Below are positions 1-10,664 of a stretch of DNA of 64,000 nucleotides, piece after piece; position 1 is the stretch's first letter; the number at the start of each line of letters is the position of its first letter. The position numbers and the translations under genes were made by a program. This stretch comes from Doris montereyensis. Its lineage: Eukaryota; Mollusca; Gastropoda; Nudibranchia; Dorididae. The notes beneath the pieces were generated by a model. The model was not told the DNA's origin and searched no databases. It was given only the letters and a program-made list of their open reading frames with translations. Where the stretch lies: the NCBI GenBank assembly GCA_037039925.1, contig JAXRKP010000660.1, positions 183,174-247,173 of the forward strand, given 5' to 3'.

Positions 1-32
<32 letters not shown>
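1..32. repeat. (ACT)n microsatellite at window edge
   Basis: Perfect ACT trinucleotide run that opens the window; its left end is cut by the window border. Confidence 0.95.
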
Positions 33-959
33 GGTGTGACTAACAGCAGTGAGTTGAGTTCAATTAAAACACTATATATCCCTAGCTGACGACTATGATT
101 TGTATATACGTGAGCAGACAGTTATACTGTGGTCATCAAGACGGGATATAAAGTGTTTCCATCGAACGTGACTCACCACAATAAGTATAATAATTGTAGT
201 GTAGTAGTATAATTTCGGCCTTGAACTGAGCGAGCCGCAATGGCTTTTTTAACCATTGTTTGGAGTTTTTTTTTAATTTTCTGTACATTTAATTGCAATG
301 ATCCACCATGTGTTTCCATGTACAAAAACAAAACAAAAATGAACAACCTATTTTTCTTGCAAATATCTACTTTTAAACAAACAAATTTAGAATGCCTTTT
401 CTATATGAAAGGAAAGGAGTATATTTTTGCCTCATTGATAATTTTTGAGTTTTCATCGATGTTCATGCGATTTGTCCTTGTTTAACTAGATTTATTTTTT
501 TTGGGGGGGGTTTCGATTATATATTTTTTAACTGTGGAGAATGACACATCCACGAATCAGTGTGTTATTACAATTTGCCGACCTTTGCTTTCTTCTTTAT
601 TTAGATGACAATCTAACGTTACACTACATGTCCTACTGTACCATCACAGAATGACTGAGTGGAATTGAAATACATTGTCATCGTTGTTGCATTGATTAAT
701 AATATTGATTCATGCTAAGCATTCATCCACTCTAACTCGTAAGTTCTAACCAAGAGGAGTCTTGTCGTAGCTTACATTCATTGGCTGCACCCACCATAAA
801 ACACAGCCATACTTGGTACGAGTCTCAATTCTCAAAATTGTTTTGAGGGATGGGGGAGGGGGTGTGTGGATTTGTTTCCAGTCTTCATCCTGCATATCAT
901 TGTCTTCATCCTGCATATGTTGTTAATTGTATTTGACAACATCATGGCTTGGGTAGTCA
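33..959. other. Unassigned AT-rich sequence, no gene seen
   Basis: Short open frames occur (for example 240-485) but they are low-complexity and Phe-rich, with no recognisable domain. A short G-rich stretch lies at 841-862. I see no splice-bounded exon or known repeat here. Confidence 0.6.
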
Positions 960-1003
960 TTTATTCATTCATTCATTCATTCATTCATTCATTCATTCAT
1001 TCA
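960..1003. repeat. (ATTC)n microsatellite
   Basis: About eleven tandem ATTC units. The Phe/Ile/His/Ser-rich frame across it is a product of the repeat. Confidence 0.95.
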
Positions 1004-1654
1004 ACGCCAGTGCAAAAAACAAACCCACTCGTGTACCTTTTTCGTCAGTACATCGTTCATGTATTTAGTTACGTGGTAAGATCTACTTCTCCCATGCACT
1101 CCTGGAACTGAATGCCATGGGTCAGAGGTTAGAGGCCATGTCTAGCTGCGGCAGAAAAATATTCAGTATGGCTAATCCATGACATTGACATCAGAGGGTA
1201 TTAATTTCCACGTTGAATAATTATAATCGCTTTAGTTTGTTTTGTTGTTTTTTTTTTAACATTTTCTTGTAAATACCGTACTAAGATTATTTTAAAAAAA
1301 AACTCTGTTCTCTTCAAGAATCTGTCTCAAATTTTGTTCGATCAAATCTAATCGAGATAAATGGTACCACTTCGCGAAAGTTTGTTATCGGAAGTAAATT
1401 TAAAGGGGGAAACACTTAAATTGAATAAGATAAGAGGAGCTTGAATGCAATATGACGCCTAAACTTAAATCGATGGAATTATGAAGTGTGAATAAAAATA
1501 ATATGCTTTCGTGTGAAGGGCAACTGAAGCTCTGCGTTTTATTTACTTCAAATTTGGTCGCGACATTCTCAAATGTTGTCCGCCTTTGTCGTTAAGTCAA
1601 ACAGCTTATTTAGTACGGTTGTCACTGGGAGTGGGAATCTTGATGTGTAATGGA
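1004..1654. other. Unassigned intergenic sequence
   Basis: AT-rich sequence with homopolymer T and A runs near 1245-1300. I see no coding signature, TIR or tRNA-like element. Confidence 0.5.
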
Positions 1655-1706
1655 GGAATAATACGCTGTCAAGGAATAATACGCTGTCAAGGAATAATAC
1701 ACTGTC
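1655..1706. repeat. 18-bp direct repeat, three copies
   Basis: GGAATAATACGCTGTCAA occurs three times in a row, the third copy with one change and truncated. Confidence 0.9.
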
Positions 1707-1854
1707 GTTCTAATGCTTCATAGAAAGATGTTAAGCTAGGGATCCCGTTTGCCAATGCCGACAACGAGATGTTATTGGTCCGTGTCGCCAGCTCGCAGTA
1801 CCTGTGTCCGTCCCGAATCTGTGACCGTGTTTTGCTTGCGGGCGGTTGGCGGGC

Positions 1855-2400
1855 ACTTCCTACTTCTTCTTCTTTCCTTTCTCTCTTTCACTTATCTGTC
1901 CTCATCTCACCGTTTCCTCTTAACTCACCCTGAGATCACTGCATATGGTGGGTGTAAGTGTAAGATTGAAAATTTCAATAAAGCAAGCAAAAGGCGCTTC
2001 TGGTGGGTCCTACTTCTTTCCTTTCTTCACTCTTTTCACCTACCTATCGTATTGCCTGTCTCCTCTTAACTCACCCTGAGATCACTGCATATGGTGGGTG
2101 TAAGATGGAAAATTTCAATAAAGCAAGCGAAAGGCGCTTCTGGTGGGTCCTACTTCTTCCTTTCTTCAATCTTTTCACCTACCTATCGTCTTGGCTGTCT
2201 CCTCTTAACTCACCCTGAGATCACTGCATATGGTGGGTGTAAGATGGAAAATTTCAATAAAGCAAGCGAAAAGGCGCTTCTGGTGGGTCCTACTTCTTTC
2301 CTTTCTTCACTCTTTTCACCTACCTATCGTCTTGGCTGTCTCCTCTTAACTCATCCTGAGATCACAGATTATGGTTGACGGGGTAAATTTCAATGAAACA
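1855..2400 (+). repeat. 140-bp tandem array made from the dispersed GGTAGGTCC element
   Basis: Nearly four copies with a period of 140 bp; GGCGCTTCTGGTGGGTCC recurs at about 1992, 2132 and 2272. Each unit contains the ordered landmarks of the dispersed element that also occurs singly in this window: GGTGGGTCCTACTTCTT, a pyrimidine-rich part, TCACCCTGAGATCACTGCAT, TATGGTGG and AATTTCAAT. This is a near full-length unit that went tandem. Confidence 0.9.
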
Positions 2401-2611
2401 CATATACATGTATGTACCTGTCGTGCCTATAACTATAACTATTATATTTTGTGTCTACCTTGCACCTGCTGTACTGTGTCCATCATGTATGTGGTCTACC
2501 GTGTCAATTTTTGTATTTGTTACACTACAGTGTGTAAACTCTGTAAACCTGTATCAATTGTATTTTTGTAAACCCCGTATCTGGTCTACTGTGTCAATTT
2601 TTGTATTTGTG

Positions 2612-3062
2612 ACAGTGTGTCAATCCTGTATCAATTGTGTTGTGTCAATCCTGTATCAATTGTGTTGTGTCAATCCTGTATCAATTGTGTTGTGTCAATT
2701 CTGTATCAATTGTTATGTAGTGAGTCAATCCTGTATCAATTGTGTTGTGTCAATCCTGTATCAATTGTTATGTAGTGAGTCAATCCTGTATCAATTGTGT
2801 TGTGTCAATCCTGTATCAATTGTTATGTAGTGTGTCAATCCTGTATTAATGTGTGTCAATCATGTATCAATTGTGTTGTGTCGATTCTGTATCAATTGTG
2901 TTGTGCCAATCCTGTATCAATTGTTATGTAGTGTGTCAATCCTGTATCAATTGTTATGTAGTGTGTCAATTCTGTATCAATTGTTATGTAGTGTTTCAAT
3001 CCTGTATCAATTGTTATGTAGTGTGTCAATCCTGTATCAATTGTTATGTGGTGTGTCGATTC
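2612..3062. repeat. 22/30-bp minisatellite
   Basis: About eighteen copies of a unit built on TGTCAATCCTGTATCAATTG, alternating 22-bp units with 30-bp units that carry an extra TTATGTAG. Frames are open in two phases only because the unit has few stops. Confidence 0.9.
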
Positions 3063-3119
3063 TGAATTTATTACATTGTCAGTTCTGCATTTATTATTAC
3101 AGTGTCAAAACGGGCGGTA

Positions 3120-3250
3120 GGCGGGCGCTGCTGGTAGGTCTTACTTCTTTCCTTTCCTTCTTTATTCACTTGTCTTTCATCTTGCTGTTTCTTCTTAATT
3201 CACCTGAGATCACCGCAATGGTAAACCGCTAAACTTCAAAGAAACAATCT
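3120..3250 (+). repeat. Dispersed GGTAGGTCC element, single copy
   Basis: Carries the family landmarks in order: GCTGGTAGGTCTTACTTC, TCTTTCATCTTGCTGTTTC, CACCTGAGATCACCGCA, AACTTCAAAGAAACAA. It follows directly on the minisatellite. Confidence 0.8.
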
Positions 3251-3334
3251 AACAAGCAGTGTCAAATCATGCTCCCTTTGTACAAACATTATGTCAATGC
3301 TGTGTCTGTTGTTGTATTGTGTGTGTGTGTGGGT

Positions 3335-3480
3335 GAGGGGGGTGTTGCTGGTAGGTCCTACTTCTTTCCTTTACCTCTTTCACTTATCTTTCATCTTGCT
3401 ATTCCCTCTTTTCTTCATTCACCCCGACCACACCACCGCATATGGTGGATGGGGAAAATTTCACAGAAACAAACAATCCT
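3335..3480 (+). repeat. Dispersed GGTAGGTCC element, single copy
   Basis: GTTGCTGGTAGGTCCTAC, a pyrimidine-rich middle, CACCCCGACCACACCACCGC, ATATGGTGGATGGGG and TTTCACAGAAACAAAC in order and in the same orientation as the neighbouring copies. Confidence 0.85.
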
Positions 3481-3688
3481 GTATCTTTATCTAATGTGTT
3501 GTGTCCTTCCGGTAACCAATACAACTTTTTGTACACTACACCCATGGTACTTTTTGTCTGTCCATCAATCATTACATTTACATTGTCGTTCACTGATGCA
3601 TTGTACTGGTCAATTGCGCCGTTTCATCCCTTTTTCTACATTTATTACATCCATTTCTTTATATAAATATATCTCCTATTGGATTATT

Positions 3689-3690
3689 AT

Positions 3691-3722
<32 letters not shown>

Positions 3723-3783
3723 TTGTTATTATTATTATTTTTATTATTGGAATAATGAAATGCACACACACACACACACACAG
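3689..3783. repeat. (AGT)n and (CA)n microsatellites
   Basis: AGT run at 3689-3723, an ATT-rich stretch, then a CA run at 3762-3783. Confidence 0.9.
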
Positions 3784-3865
3784 GGTTTTCATTGACCTAT
3801 CAATTTTTCTTTAGGACCCATTCTTCTGTAGTTTATTGTATTATTGTTTTCAAGTGAAAAGGGAT

Positions 3866-4020
3866 AGGGGGGGGGGGGGGGGGGTCAGAGTAGTGAGTCG
3901 TAAATTCTTCAACCTCTCACATGTCTTTCATCTTGCTGTTTCACTCTTGAGTCACCCTAAGATCACCGTATGCAGTGACTTGGGTAAATTGCAATGAAAC
4001 AATCCGACCAAGCTTTTCCT
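3866..4020 (+). repeat. G-homopolymer and dispersed element copy
   Basis: A G run at about 3868-3886 precedes a diverged copy of the dispersed element (CACATGTCTTTCATCTTGC, TCACCCTAAGATCACCGTAT, GGGTAAATTGCAATGAAACA). A second G run follows at 4047-4063. Long G runs are a plausible place for consensus length errors. Confidence 0.7.
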
Positions 4021-4063
4021 CCCACTTCCTCTTATCTGTTTCTTTTGGGGGGGGGGGGGGGGT

Positions 4064-4689
4064 TCTTTTTTTGTTTTCTTTTGATTTCTTTCCTTAACGT
4101 GTTGGGTTTTTTGTTGGTATTTCATTTTCCCATTCATCTGAACCTTCATCATCATTCCTTACTATTTTTAGAGAGGGGGGGGAACTGTTTGTTTGAATGT
4201 TCATGGACTTGTTATTATTTTTATGTTTGATTGATTTTGTGTAAAAAATTTTTTTTAACAAAATCTGTTTTCTAGGTTAATTTTTTGACAATCACAGAAG
4301 GCTTGGCTTCATGGAACAATTATTACGTTTACTACATGCTGTCATTTATGTTTCAACATACACGATTTTCTGTTTGTTTGTTTTTTCGTCTTTGTTCTTT
4401 CCTTACTTCATTGGTTATTCATCCTTTCTTGTACATTGTTATAAATAATATGACATTATTATTATTATTATTACTATTATTGAATTGTTACCTTTGTTTT
4501 TAATTTGATGTTATTTGAATAAATTTGTTTCAAATTTTCATGCAAATATGTTAATTTGAATTAAGATTAAAGAGCAAAGAAAAATAAAACAAAAGAACAA
4601 AAAAAAAAGCGTGAGTTTTTTAAAATGATTTTTATTACTTTATTACTTTTTTGCCTTTTTAAAAATTTATAACAAGTATTATTATTATC
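4064..4689. other. Unassigned AT-rich stretch
   Basis: T-rich and A-rich sequence with a small ATT run at 4453-4480. No domain or repeat family is recognised. Confidence 0.5.
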
Positions 4690-4990
4690 AGTACCTTCAC
4701 CAAAGGACGTATCCGGAATTGAAAAGTACAACGCTGTACGGCGAGATACGTCAGCATCACTAAAATTACTGAGAGTCCTGAAGTGGGAACCATTGGTACA
4801 GCACCACAAGTTCACCAGGTTGGTCATAACACGCCGTATTCTTACCGGAGACGTTGCTAATGCTATTCACAAGTATCAATTCTTCAACAGCTATACACCG
4901 AGAACGAAGTCTAACAACGGGCACAACCTCTCCAACAACGATACCAACTTATGTGTAACATTGACAAATACACCTTGTGCAGCTTCCACT
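4690..4990 (+). pseudogene. LINE reverse-transcriptase C-terminal fragment
   Basis: The translation contains VLKWEPLVQHHKFTRLV followed by a TGDVANAI segment and a TPRTKSNN segment. This is the pattern of the region after the RT domain in CR1/L2-like non-LTR elements (LxWxPLxxRR, then a hydrophobic helix, then R-rich xRTRSN). That class assignment rests on remembered family patterns and has not been searched. No RT catalytic core is present, so this is a 5'-truncated dead copy. It stops near the inverted SINE pair, which probably interrupted it. Confidence 0.6.
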
Positions 4991-5413
4991 CCACAGTCAA
5001 GTTAATGAAATAAGATCATATGAAAATGAAAGCCCCATAGGAACAAAAACGAGACAAATACAAGGAATACACAGAAAAAAATCCTGGCTACCACTCCATG
5101 GGGACCGAACCCGCAACCTCTGCTGCGTCAACACCCATCGCCTCACCATGAAAAGAAAACGTGCTACCAACCGAGCAAAAAGTTAGTAATAAACTCGGTT
5201 GGAAGCACGCCTTCTTTTCTTGGTGAGGCGATGGGTGCCGACGCAGAGTTCGCGGGTTCGATCCCCATGGTGGCCAGGATTTTTTTCTGTGTATTCTTGT
5301 ATTTGTCTCCTGTCTTTGTTGCTATGGGGCTTTTCATATTATCTTATACCATTACCTTCACTTCCGACATGCCCCTTGCCTCACTGTTTGTCTTTATCTA
5401 CACTCCACAGTCA
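4987..5413. repeat. Direct repeat flanking the inverted SINE pair (candidate target-site duplication)
   Basis: CACTCCACAGTCA occurs at 4987-4999 and again at 5401-5413, on either side of the inverted SINE pair. A 13-bp match fits a retroposon target-site duplication, although about 55 bp of other sequence lies between the right arm and the right repeat. Confidence 0.5.
5010..5346. repeat. Head-to-head pair of tRNA-derived SINEs forming a long inverted repeat
   Basis: Left arm 5010-5175 is the reverse complement, with scattered mismatches, of right arm 5194-5346; the loop is about 18 bp. Arms meet at CCAACCGAG / CTCGGTTGG. The right arm reads as a tRNA-like head: CTCGGTTGG then GGGTTCGATCCCC, which fits a Pol III B box (GGTTCGANNCC). 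Both copies end with GGGGCTTTTCATATTATCTTAT or its complement. A transcript across it would fold into a hairpin of about 150 bp. Confidence 0.85.
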
Positions 5414-5508
5414 GCATTTTTATAAGAGCTCAGACCATTGTTCAATTTAAACAACATGTACACACATTTATTTCAAAACTTTTAACTGTAAAACTATCTG
5501 CGGCACTA

Positions 5509-5730
5509 ATGCTTAGGCCCTTTGCACTTTTGCAGATTATTAATGAACGGAAACAGAAAGCTGTGATGTGGAGGATAGCAGCTGAAGTTGTACAGAGACG
5601 AAAAAAGGAAAAGTGGTTAGCAAAAGATAATATTTCTACTATTGAAATGATTGATGTCCTTACTTTACACAAACGCTCAAGGATCAAAACCTCACTGATC
5701 TCAAATATCGAAGACAACAGCTCAGACTAG
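5509..5730 (+). CDS. Short open frame of unknown origin, then LINE tail
   Basis: The 73-residue frame is basic and helical-looking (IINERKQKAVMWRIAAEVV, QRRKKEKWLAKDN). I do not recognise a family. It lies next to LINE debris, so it may be part of a transposable element. There is no splice context or promoter evidence. Its last residues run into the LINE C-terminal fragment in another frame. Treat it as an unproven frame. Confidence 0.25.
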   Translation: MLRPFALLQIINERKQKAVMWRIAAEVVQRRKKEKWLAKDNISTIEMIDVLTLHKRSRIKTSLISNIEDNSSD

Positions 5731-5872
5731 CCTTCATGTTCAAAATTGTCAAAGGAATTACTCCATCAATTTCCCCGTGAAATTCTTAATTCCAAAACTA
5801 TCAAACCACTACTAAAGTTTGAAGATCACATGACGAATAACATAATTGAGCCGTACATCACAAACAACAATA
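5672..5872 (+). pseudogene. Second LINE C-terminal fragment, running into the satellite
   Basis: In one frame the sequence reads DLKYRRQQLRLAFMFKIVKG followed, after a frameshift, by KFEDHMTNNIIEPYITNN. This resembles the segment after the RT domain of a non-LTR element (LxxRRxxxRLxxMFKIxxG, then a TNN-containing segment). The class call is from memory and is moderate. The fragment ends exactly where the satellite begins, and its last codons resemble the satellite monomer. Confidence 0.6.
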
Positions 5873-8272
5873 TACCAACCACCATTACATACAAACAACA
5901 CTAGTTACTACACTATACCAACCACCATTACATACAAACAACACAAGTTGCTACACTATACCAACCACCATTACATACAAACAACACAAGTTACTACACT
6001 ATACCACCATTACATACAAACAACACAAGTTACTATACTATACAAACAACACCACCATTACAATTACATACAAACAACACAAGTTACTACACTATACCAC
6101 CATTACATACAAACAACACAAGTTACTACACTATACCACCATTACATACAAACAACACAAGTTACTACACTATACCAACCACCATTACATACAAACAACA
6201 CAAGTTACTACACTATACCAACCATTACATACAAACAACACAAGTTACTACACTATACCAACCACCATTACATACAAACAACACAAGTTACTACACTATA
6301 CCAACCACCATTACATACAAACAACACAAGTTACTACACTATACCAACCACCATTACATACAAACAACACAAGTTACTACACTATACCAACCACCATTAC
6401 ATACAAACAACACAAGTTACTACACTATACCAACCACCATTACATACAAACAACACAAGTTACTACACTATACCAACCACCATTACTATACCAACCACCA
6501 TTACATACAAACAACACAAGTTACTACACTATACCAACCACCATTACATACAAACAACACAAGTTACTACACTATACCAACCACCATTACATACAAACAA
6601 CACAAGTTACTACACTATACCAACCACCATTACATACAAACAACACAAGTTACTACACTATACCAACCATTACATACAAACAACACAAGTTACTACACTA
6701 TACCAACCACCATTACATACAAACAACACAAGTTACTACACTATACCAACCACCATTACATACAAACAACACAAGTTACTACACTACCAACCACCATTAC
6801 ATACAAACAACACAAGTTACTACACTATACCACCATTACATACAAACAACACAAGTTACTACACTATACCAACCACCATTACATACAAACAACACAAGTT
6901 ACTACACTATACCAACCATTACATACAAACAACACAAGTTACTACACTATACCATACAAACAACCATTACACTATACAATTACATACAACACACAACACA
7001 AGTTACTACACTATACCTATACCAACCATTACATACAAACAACACAAGTTACTACACTATACCAACCATTACATACAAACAACACAAGTTACTACACTAT
7101 ACCTATACCACCATTACATACAAACAACACAAGTTACTACACTATACCATCACCATTACATACAAACAACACAAGTTACTACACTATACCAACCATTACA
7201 TACAAACAACACAAGTTACTACACTATACCAACCATTACATACAAACAACACAAGTTACTACACTATACCAACCATTACATACAAACAACACACGTTACT
7301 ACACTATACCAAACCATTACATACAAACAACACAAGTTACTACACTATACCATTACATACAAACAACACAGTTTACATACAAACAAACAACAAGTTACTA
7401 CACTATACCAACCATTACCATTACATACAAACAACACAAGTTACTACAAACTATACAAGTTACTACACTATACCAACCATTACATACAAACAACACAAGT
7501 TACTACACTATACCAACACCACCATTACATACAAACAACAACAAGTTTACTACCACATTACATACAAACAACACAAGTTTACACTATACCAACCATTACA
7601 TACAAACAACACAAGTTACTACACTATACCAACCATTACATACAAACAACACAAGTTACTACACTATACCAACCATTACATACAAACAACACAAGTTACT
7701 ACACTATACCAACCACCATTACATACAAACAACACAAGTTACTACACTATACCAACCACCATACAAACAATACAAGTTACAAACAACAAGTTACTACACT
7801 ATACCAACCATTACATACAAACAATACAAGTTACTACACTATACCAACCATTACATACAAACCACGTTACTACACTATACCAACCATTTTACATACTAAA
7901 AACATACAAACACAATTGATGTCAGAATACATAAAACAATAAAGGAGAAATAGAAACAAGACAGTTACATAAGAAACGTACAAACAGTGGAGGGGGGGTG
8001 TTACAAAAACAACACAAGAAATATGGAACCATTACATACAAACAACACAGATCTAAAAATATTAAATACAAACAAGTAATAAAAGGTGACCAGATACACA
8101 AGAGAGAAAGACCAACCACTATTACATACAAACAACACAAGTTAGAGACATTACCAACATTACAGACAGACCAACCATTACATACATTAGTACAAACAAC
8201 ACACGTTACTACACTATACCAACCACCATTACATACAAACAACACACGTTACTACACTATATACCAACCACC
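5866..8272. repeat. 39-43-bp satellite, left block
   Basis: Tandem units built on CATTACATACAAACAACAC and AAGTTACTACACTATACC. Full units are 43 bp, and shorter 40- and 39-bp forms lack part of the CCAACCA segment. The array is regular to about 7340, then increasingly irregular, and sparse after 7905 with unrelated sequence between relics. The long open frame over it has no stops because the unit has few, and it is not a gene. Roughly fifty copies. Confidence 0.95.
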
Positions 8273-8370
8273 AGAGAGAGAGAGACCAGAGAGATTAAAG
8301 AAACAAAACAGGCAGGGGAGAAAGAAAGGGAGAGAGAGACGTGTGAGTATGGGAAACAAGAACAAAAAAT

Positions 8371-8481
8371 AGGATAAATGTAAGACTAGATCTATATCTC
8401 ACTGGGTCTAGAAAGAAGAAATGATAGGATAAATGTAAGATTAGATCTATATCTCACTGGGTCTAGAATGAAGAAATGATA
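8371..8481. repeat. 55-bp direct duplication
   Basis: Two near-identical copies starting AGGATAAATGTAAGA, each containing TAGATCTATATCTCACTGG. Confidence 0.9.
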
Positions 8482-8869
8482 GATAATGAATGAAAGCAAG
8501 TATAAATCAAGACAAAAATTTACACTGAAGGTGCGAAATGTATATAAATTACAAATTTATCGATGTAATAAGGGTGGAGAGTAAACAACTTATCTGAAAT
8601 TTCAAAAAATGCCAGTTAGGACTAGATCTAGCATTGATGCCATCCAAGGAATCAAAATCTCAAATTATTTTTCCTTGGTGATAACATAAGGTCTATTCCG
8701 TAATGGTAAGAAACTGTGCGCCAAGATGCTTCCGGTAAATGGTGAACGTAAAAGAAATAAAAATACAAAATAAAATTTGTAAAAAATGTAGATGCCTACC
8801 ATTGAGTATGCTACCATAGGCGGGCACACGGGGTGTGAACTGCCAGAGGGACCCAACTTTGCCCGGGAT
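8482..8869. other. Unassigned spacer between satellite and G-rich tract
   Basis: AT-rich sequence with one more TAGATCTAG motif. No coding or repeat signature is recognised. Confidence 0.5.
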
Positions 8870-8972
8870 AGGAAGGGGTGGAGGGGGTGGCAGGGTTAGG
8901 GTGGGATAGTTTCATGGGGGTGGTTGGGGAGCGGATGGGGTAGGGTAGAGGATGGGGAAGGGTCAGGGATAG
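8870..8972 (+). other. G-rich tract with potential to form G-quadruplexes
   Basis: Around a dozen runs of three to five G within about 100 bp, all on the + strand, separated by short linkers. It lies just beyond the 3' end of the Penelope-like element. Confidence 0.6.
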
Positions 8973-9013
8973 TAATAGCGTGTGCCCGACTATGGGAGTT
9001 ACTCCAAAGAAAA

Positions 9014-10561
9014 TTATATAAATTGGTGTAAGACGTTCATACCGTCAGGGTTGATTGTGCCCAATCTTACTATAAGCCGGTTCTCTAAAGACTTCCTAGA
9101 CTCAGCACCGCCAGTACATGACCTGAGAATGCATACTTTCAGGTCATGGGTTCCTCGATGCCCTGGTTTATTGAAATGTAAAGGCACCGGCTTGCTTTCG
9201 CAGTATTCAATATCTCTCCTGTGATGGCCAAATCTGTTGGAGAGTTGCAAGCCAGTTTCTCCGATATAGGCCATTCCACAATGACTGCAGCGAATAGCAT
9301 AAATAACATTGCGAGAGGCGCAGGAGAATTGCCCATTCACTGTCCAGGTCTGTCTAGGAACTGAATGGTTGTGGAGCCGTCTACAAAGGGGCATGTCTTG
9401 CAGTTAGTGCGTCCACATCGGACTGTGCCCGACGGCGAGGAGTCAGTAGAGAGGCGACTGTGCACAAGGATATCCTGAAGGCTAGTGTGTCTCTTGAAGG
9501 CAATTAAAGGAAAGGAAGGGAAAACACGTCTAGTCTCGTCACTAGCGTGTAGAATAGGCAGGTTCTTGCGGACTATATTGATGACACGGTGTGTGTGCGG
9601 ATGGTACGGAAGGATAAGAGGTATGCGTTTGGTCTTTTTCTTCCTACGATGTTGAGGGCGTCTGTACGGGGTACAATTTTAGCTCTCAGAAAGGCTTGAC
9701 AAATGATGGCCCTAGGGTAGCCTCTGCGTAGGAAGAAATCAAACATCTTAGGCGCTTCCTCTGTGAATAGCTGCTCAGTAGAACAGATGCGTCTGAGGCG
9801 GAGGAATTGAGAGTATGGAATAGCATCTTTGCAACGTGGTGGATGAGAGGATGTGTAGTGGAGATAGCTATGACTATCTGTATCTTTGTAGAATATTGTA
9901 GTTGTAAGTCCATGTTCAGAGAGAAACGGTGATGTCTAAGAAGTTAACAGTGGATGTCGACTGGGTATAAGTGAACTGGATAGGTTTGCAAAAAGTTGTT
10001 TGCAAAATCAAAGAAACGGTCTAAATCAACAGACATCGTTCGTAATACCAAACCCATCATCAATATACCGTTTATAGGTGTTGGGCAGACAACACAGGAT
10101 ACGCCTGGAACAATCTATGTTCAAGATACCCCATGAATAGGCAAGCGTATGAGGGTCCCATCTTAGTGCCCATACCACTCCACTGATTTGCTCAAAAAAC
10201 TGTCCATTAAATTCAAAAGAATTAAGGTTGAGCACCAGTTACATACAAACAAGGGTGGTAGTGTTGATTGTCTCAGATCACTGGTCGACAAAAGAATTTA
10301 CTACACTATGAACCACCCATACAAATGGGGTATGGATGTGTAAAGGGAGACAACATCCATTACAACAAACAAGTTACTGTGTCTGTACCATACTACCGAA
10401 GAAAGTGAGAGCTTGGTTGGTATCCATTGATGAATGAGGGAAGATGGACAAGAGGCTGGAATACATGAGTCCAAGAAGGCAGAGATGCGTTCAGTGGGGC
10501 AGGACAGGCTGATACCAACAATGGGTCTACCAGGGATTAGCTTTGTGGATTTTACAAACAC
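9014..10561 (-). mobile_element. Penelope-like retroelement, broken, with RT and GIY-YIG parts
   Basis: Read on the minus strand from 10561 down. An N-terminal RT block has GRPIVGISLSCPTERISAFL and VVMDVVSLYTSIPH (10301-10561). An RT catalytic block has KRYIDDGFG (10026-10235, YxDD-type). Connecting sequence follows (9686-9913). The C-terminal block (9014-9394) has an aromatic/Cys segment VIYAIRCSHCGMAYIGETG, LSNRFGHHRRDI and LHFNKPGHRG, as in the GIY-YIG endonuclease of Penelope-like elements. The pieces lie in different frames, so the copy is dead or badly read. It sits between two blocks of the same satellite, which suggests insertion into it. Confidence 0.85.
10200..10400. other. Mosaic of Penelope-like coding sequence and satellite words
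   Basis: Within the RT-coding stretch there are satellite-like words (GTTACATACAAACAAG at about 10238, TTTACTACACTATGAACCAC at about 10299, CCATTACAACAAACAAGTTA at about 10357). The RT motif VVMDVVSLYTSIPH continues directly through one of them. Confidence 0.7.
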
Positions 10562-10564
10562 CGA

Positions 10565-10664
10565 GTTGGCTGTTATTCAGGTGTAGAATTTTCGCTTTAG
10601 GTGGTAGAGCATTTAGAAGTAATTACCAAGTTGGTTAATAGTAAGAGCTACTTTATCATTGTTA
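10565..10664. other. Junction between element and right satellite block
   Basis: Unassigned sequence with the first relics of the satellite appearing at its right end. Confidence 0.5.

Noticed and set aside
5194..5275. tRNA gene in the right arm of the inverted repeat
   Set aside because: It has a good B box, but it is duplicated as an inverted copy with the same long 3' body, so it is a SINE head.
5846..7942. A 698-codon open frame, and a 757-codon frame at 10849-13122
   Set aside because: Both are read-through of the 39-43-bp satellite. The unit lacks stops, and the protein is the monomer cycling through frames.
8890..8910. Telomere-like AGGGTTAGGG
   Set aside because: A single occurrence in a G-rich tract, with no TTAGGG array.
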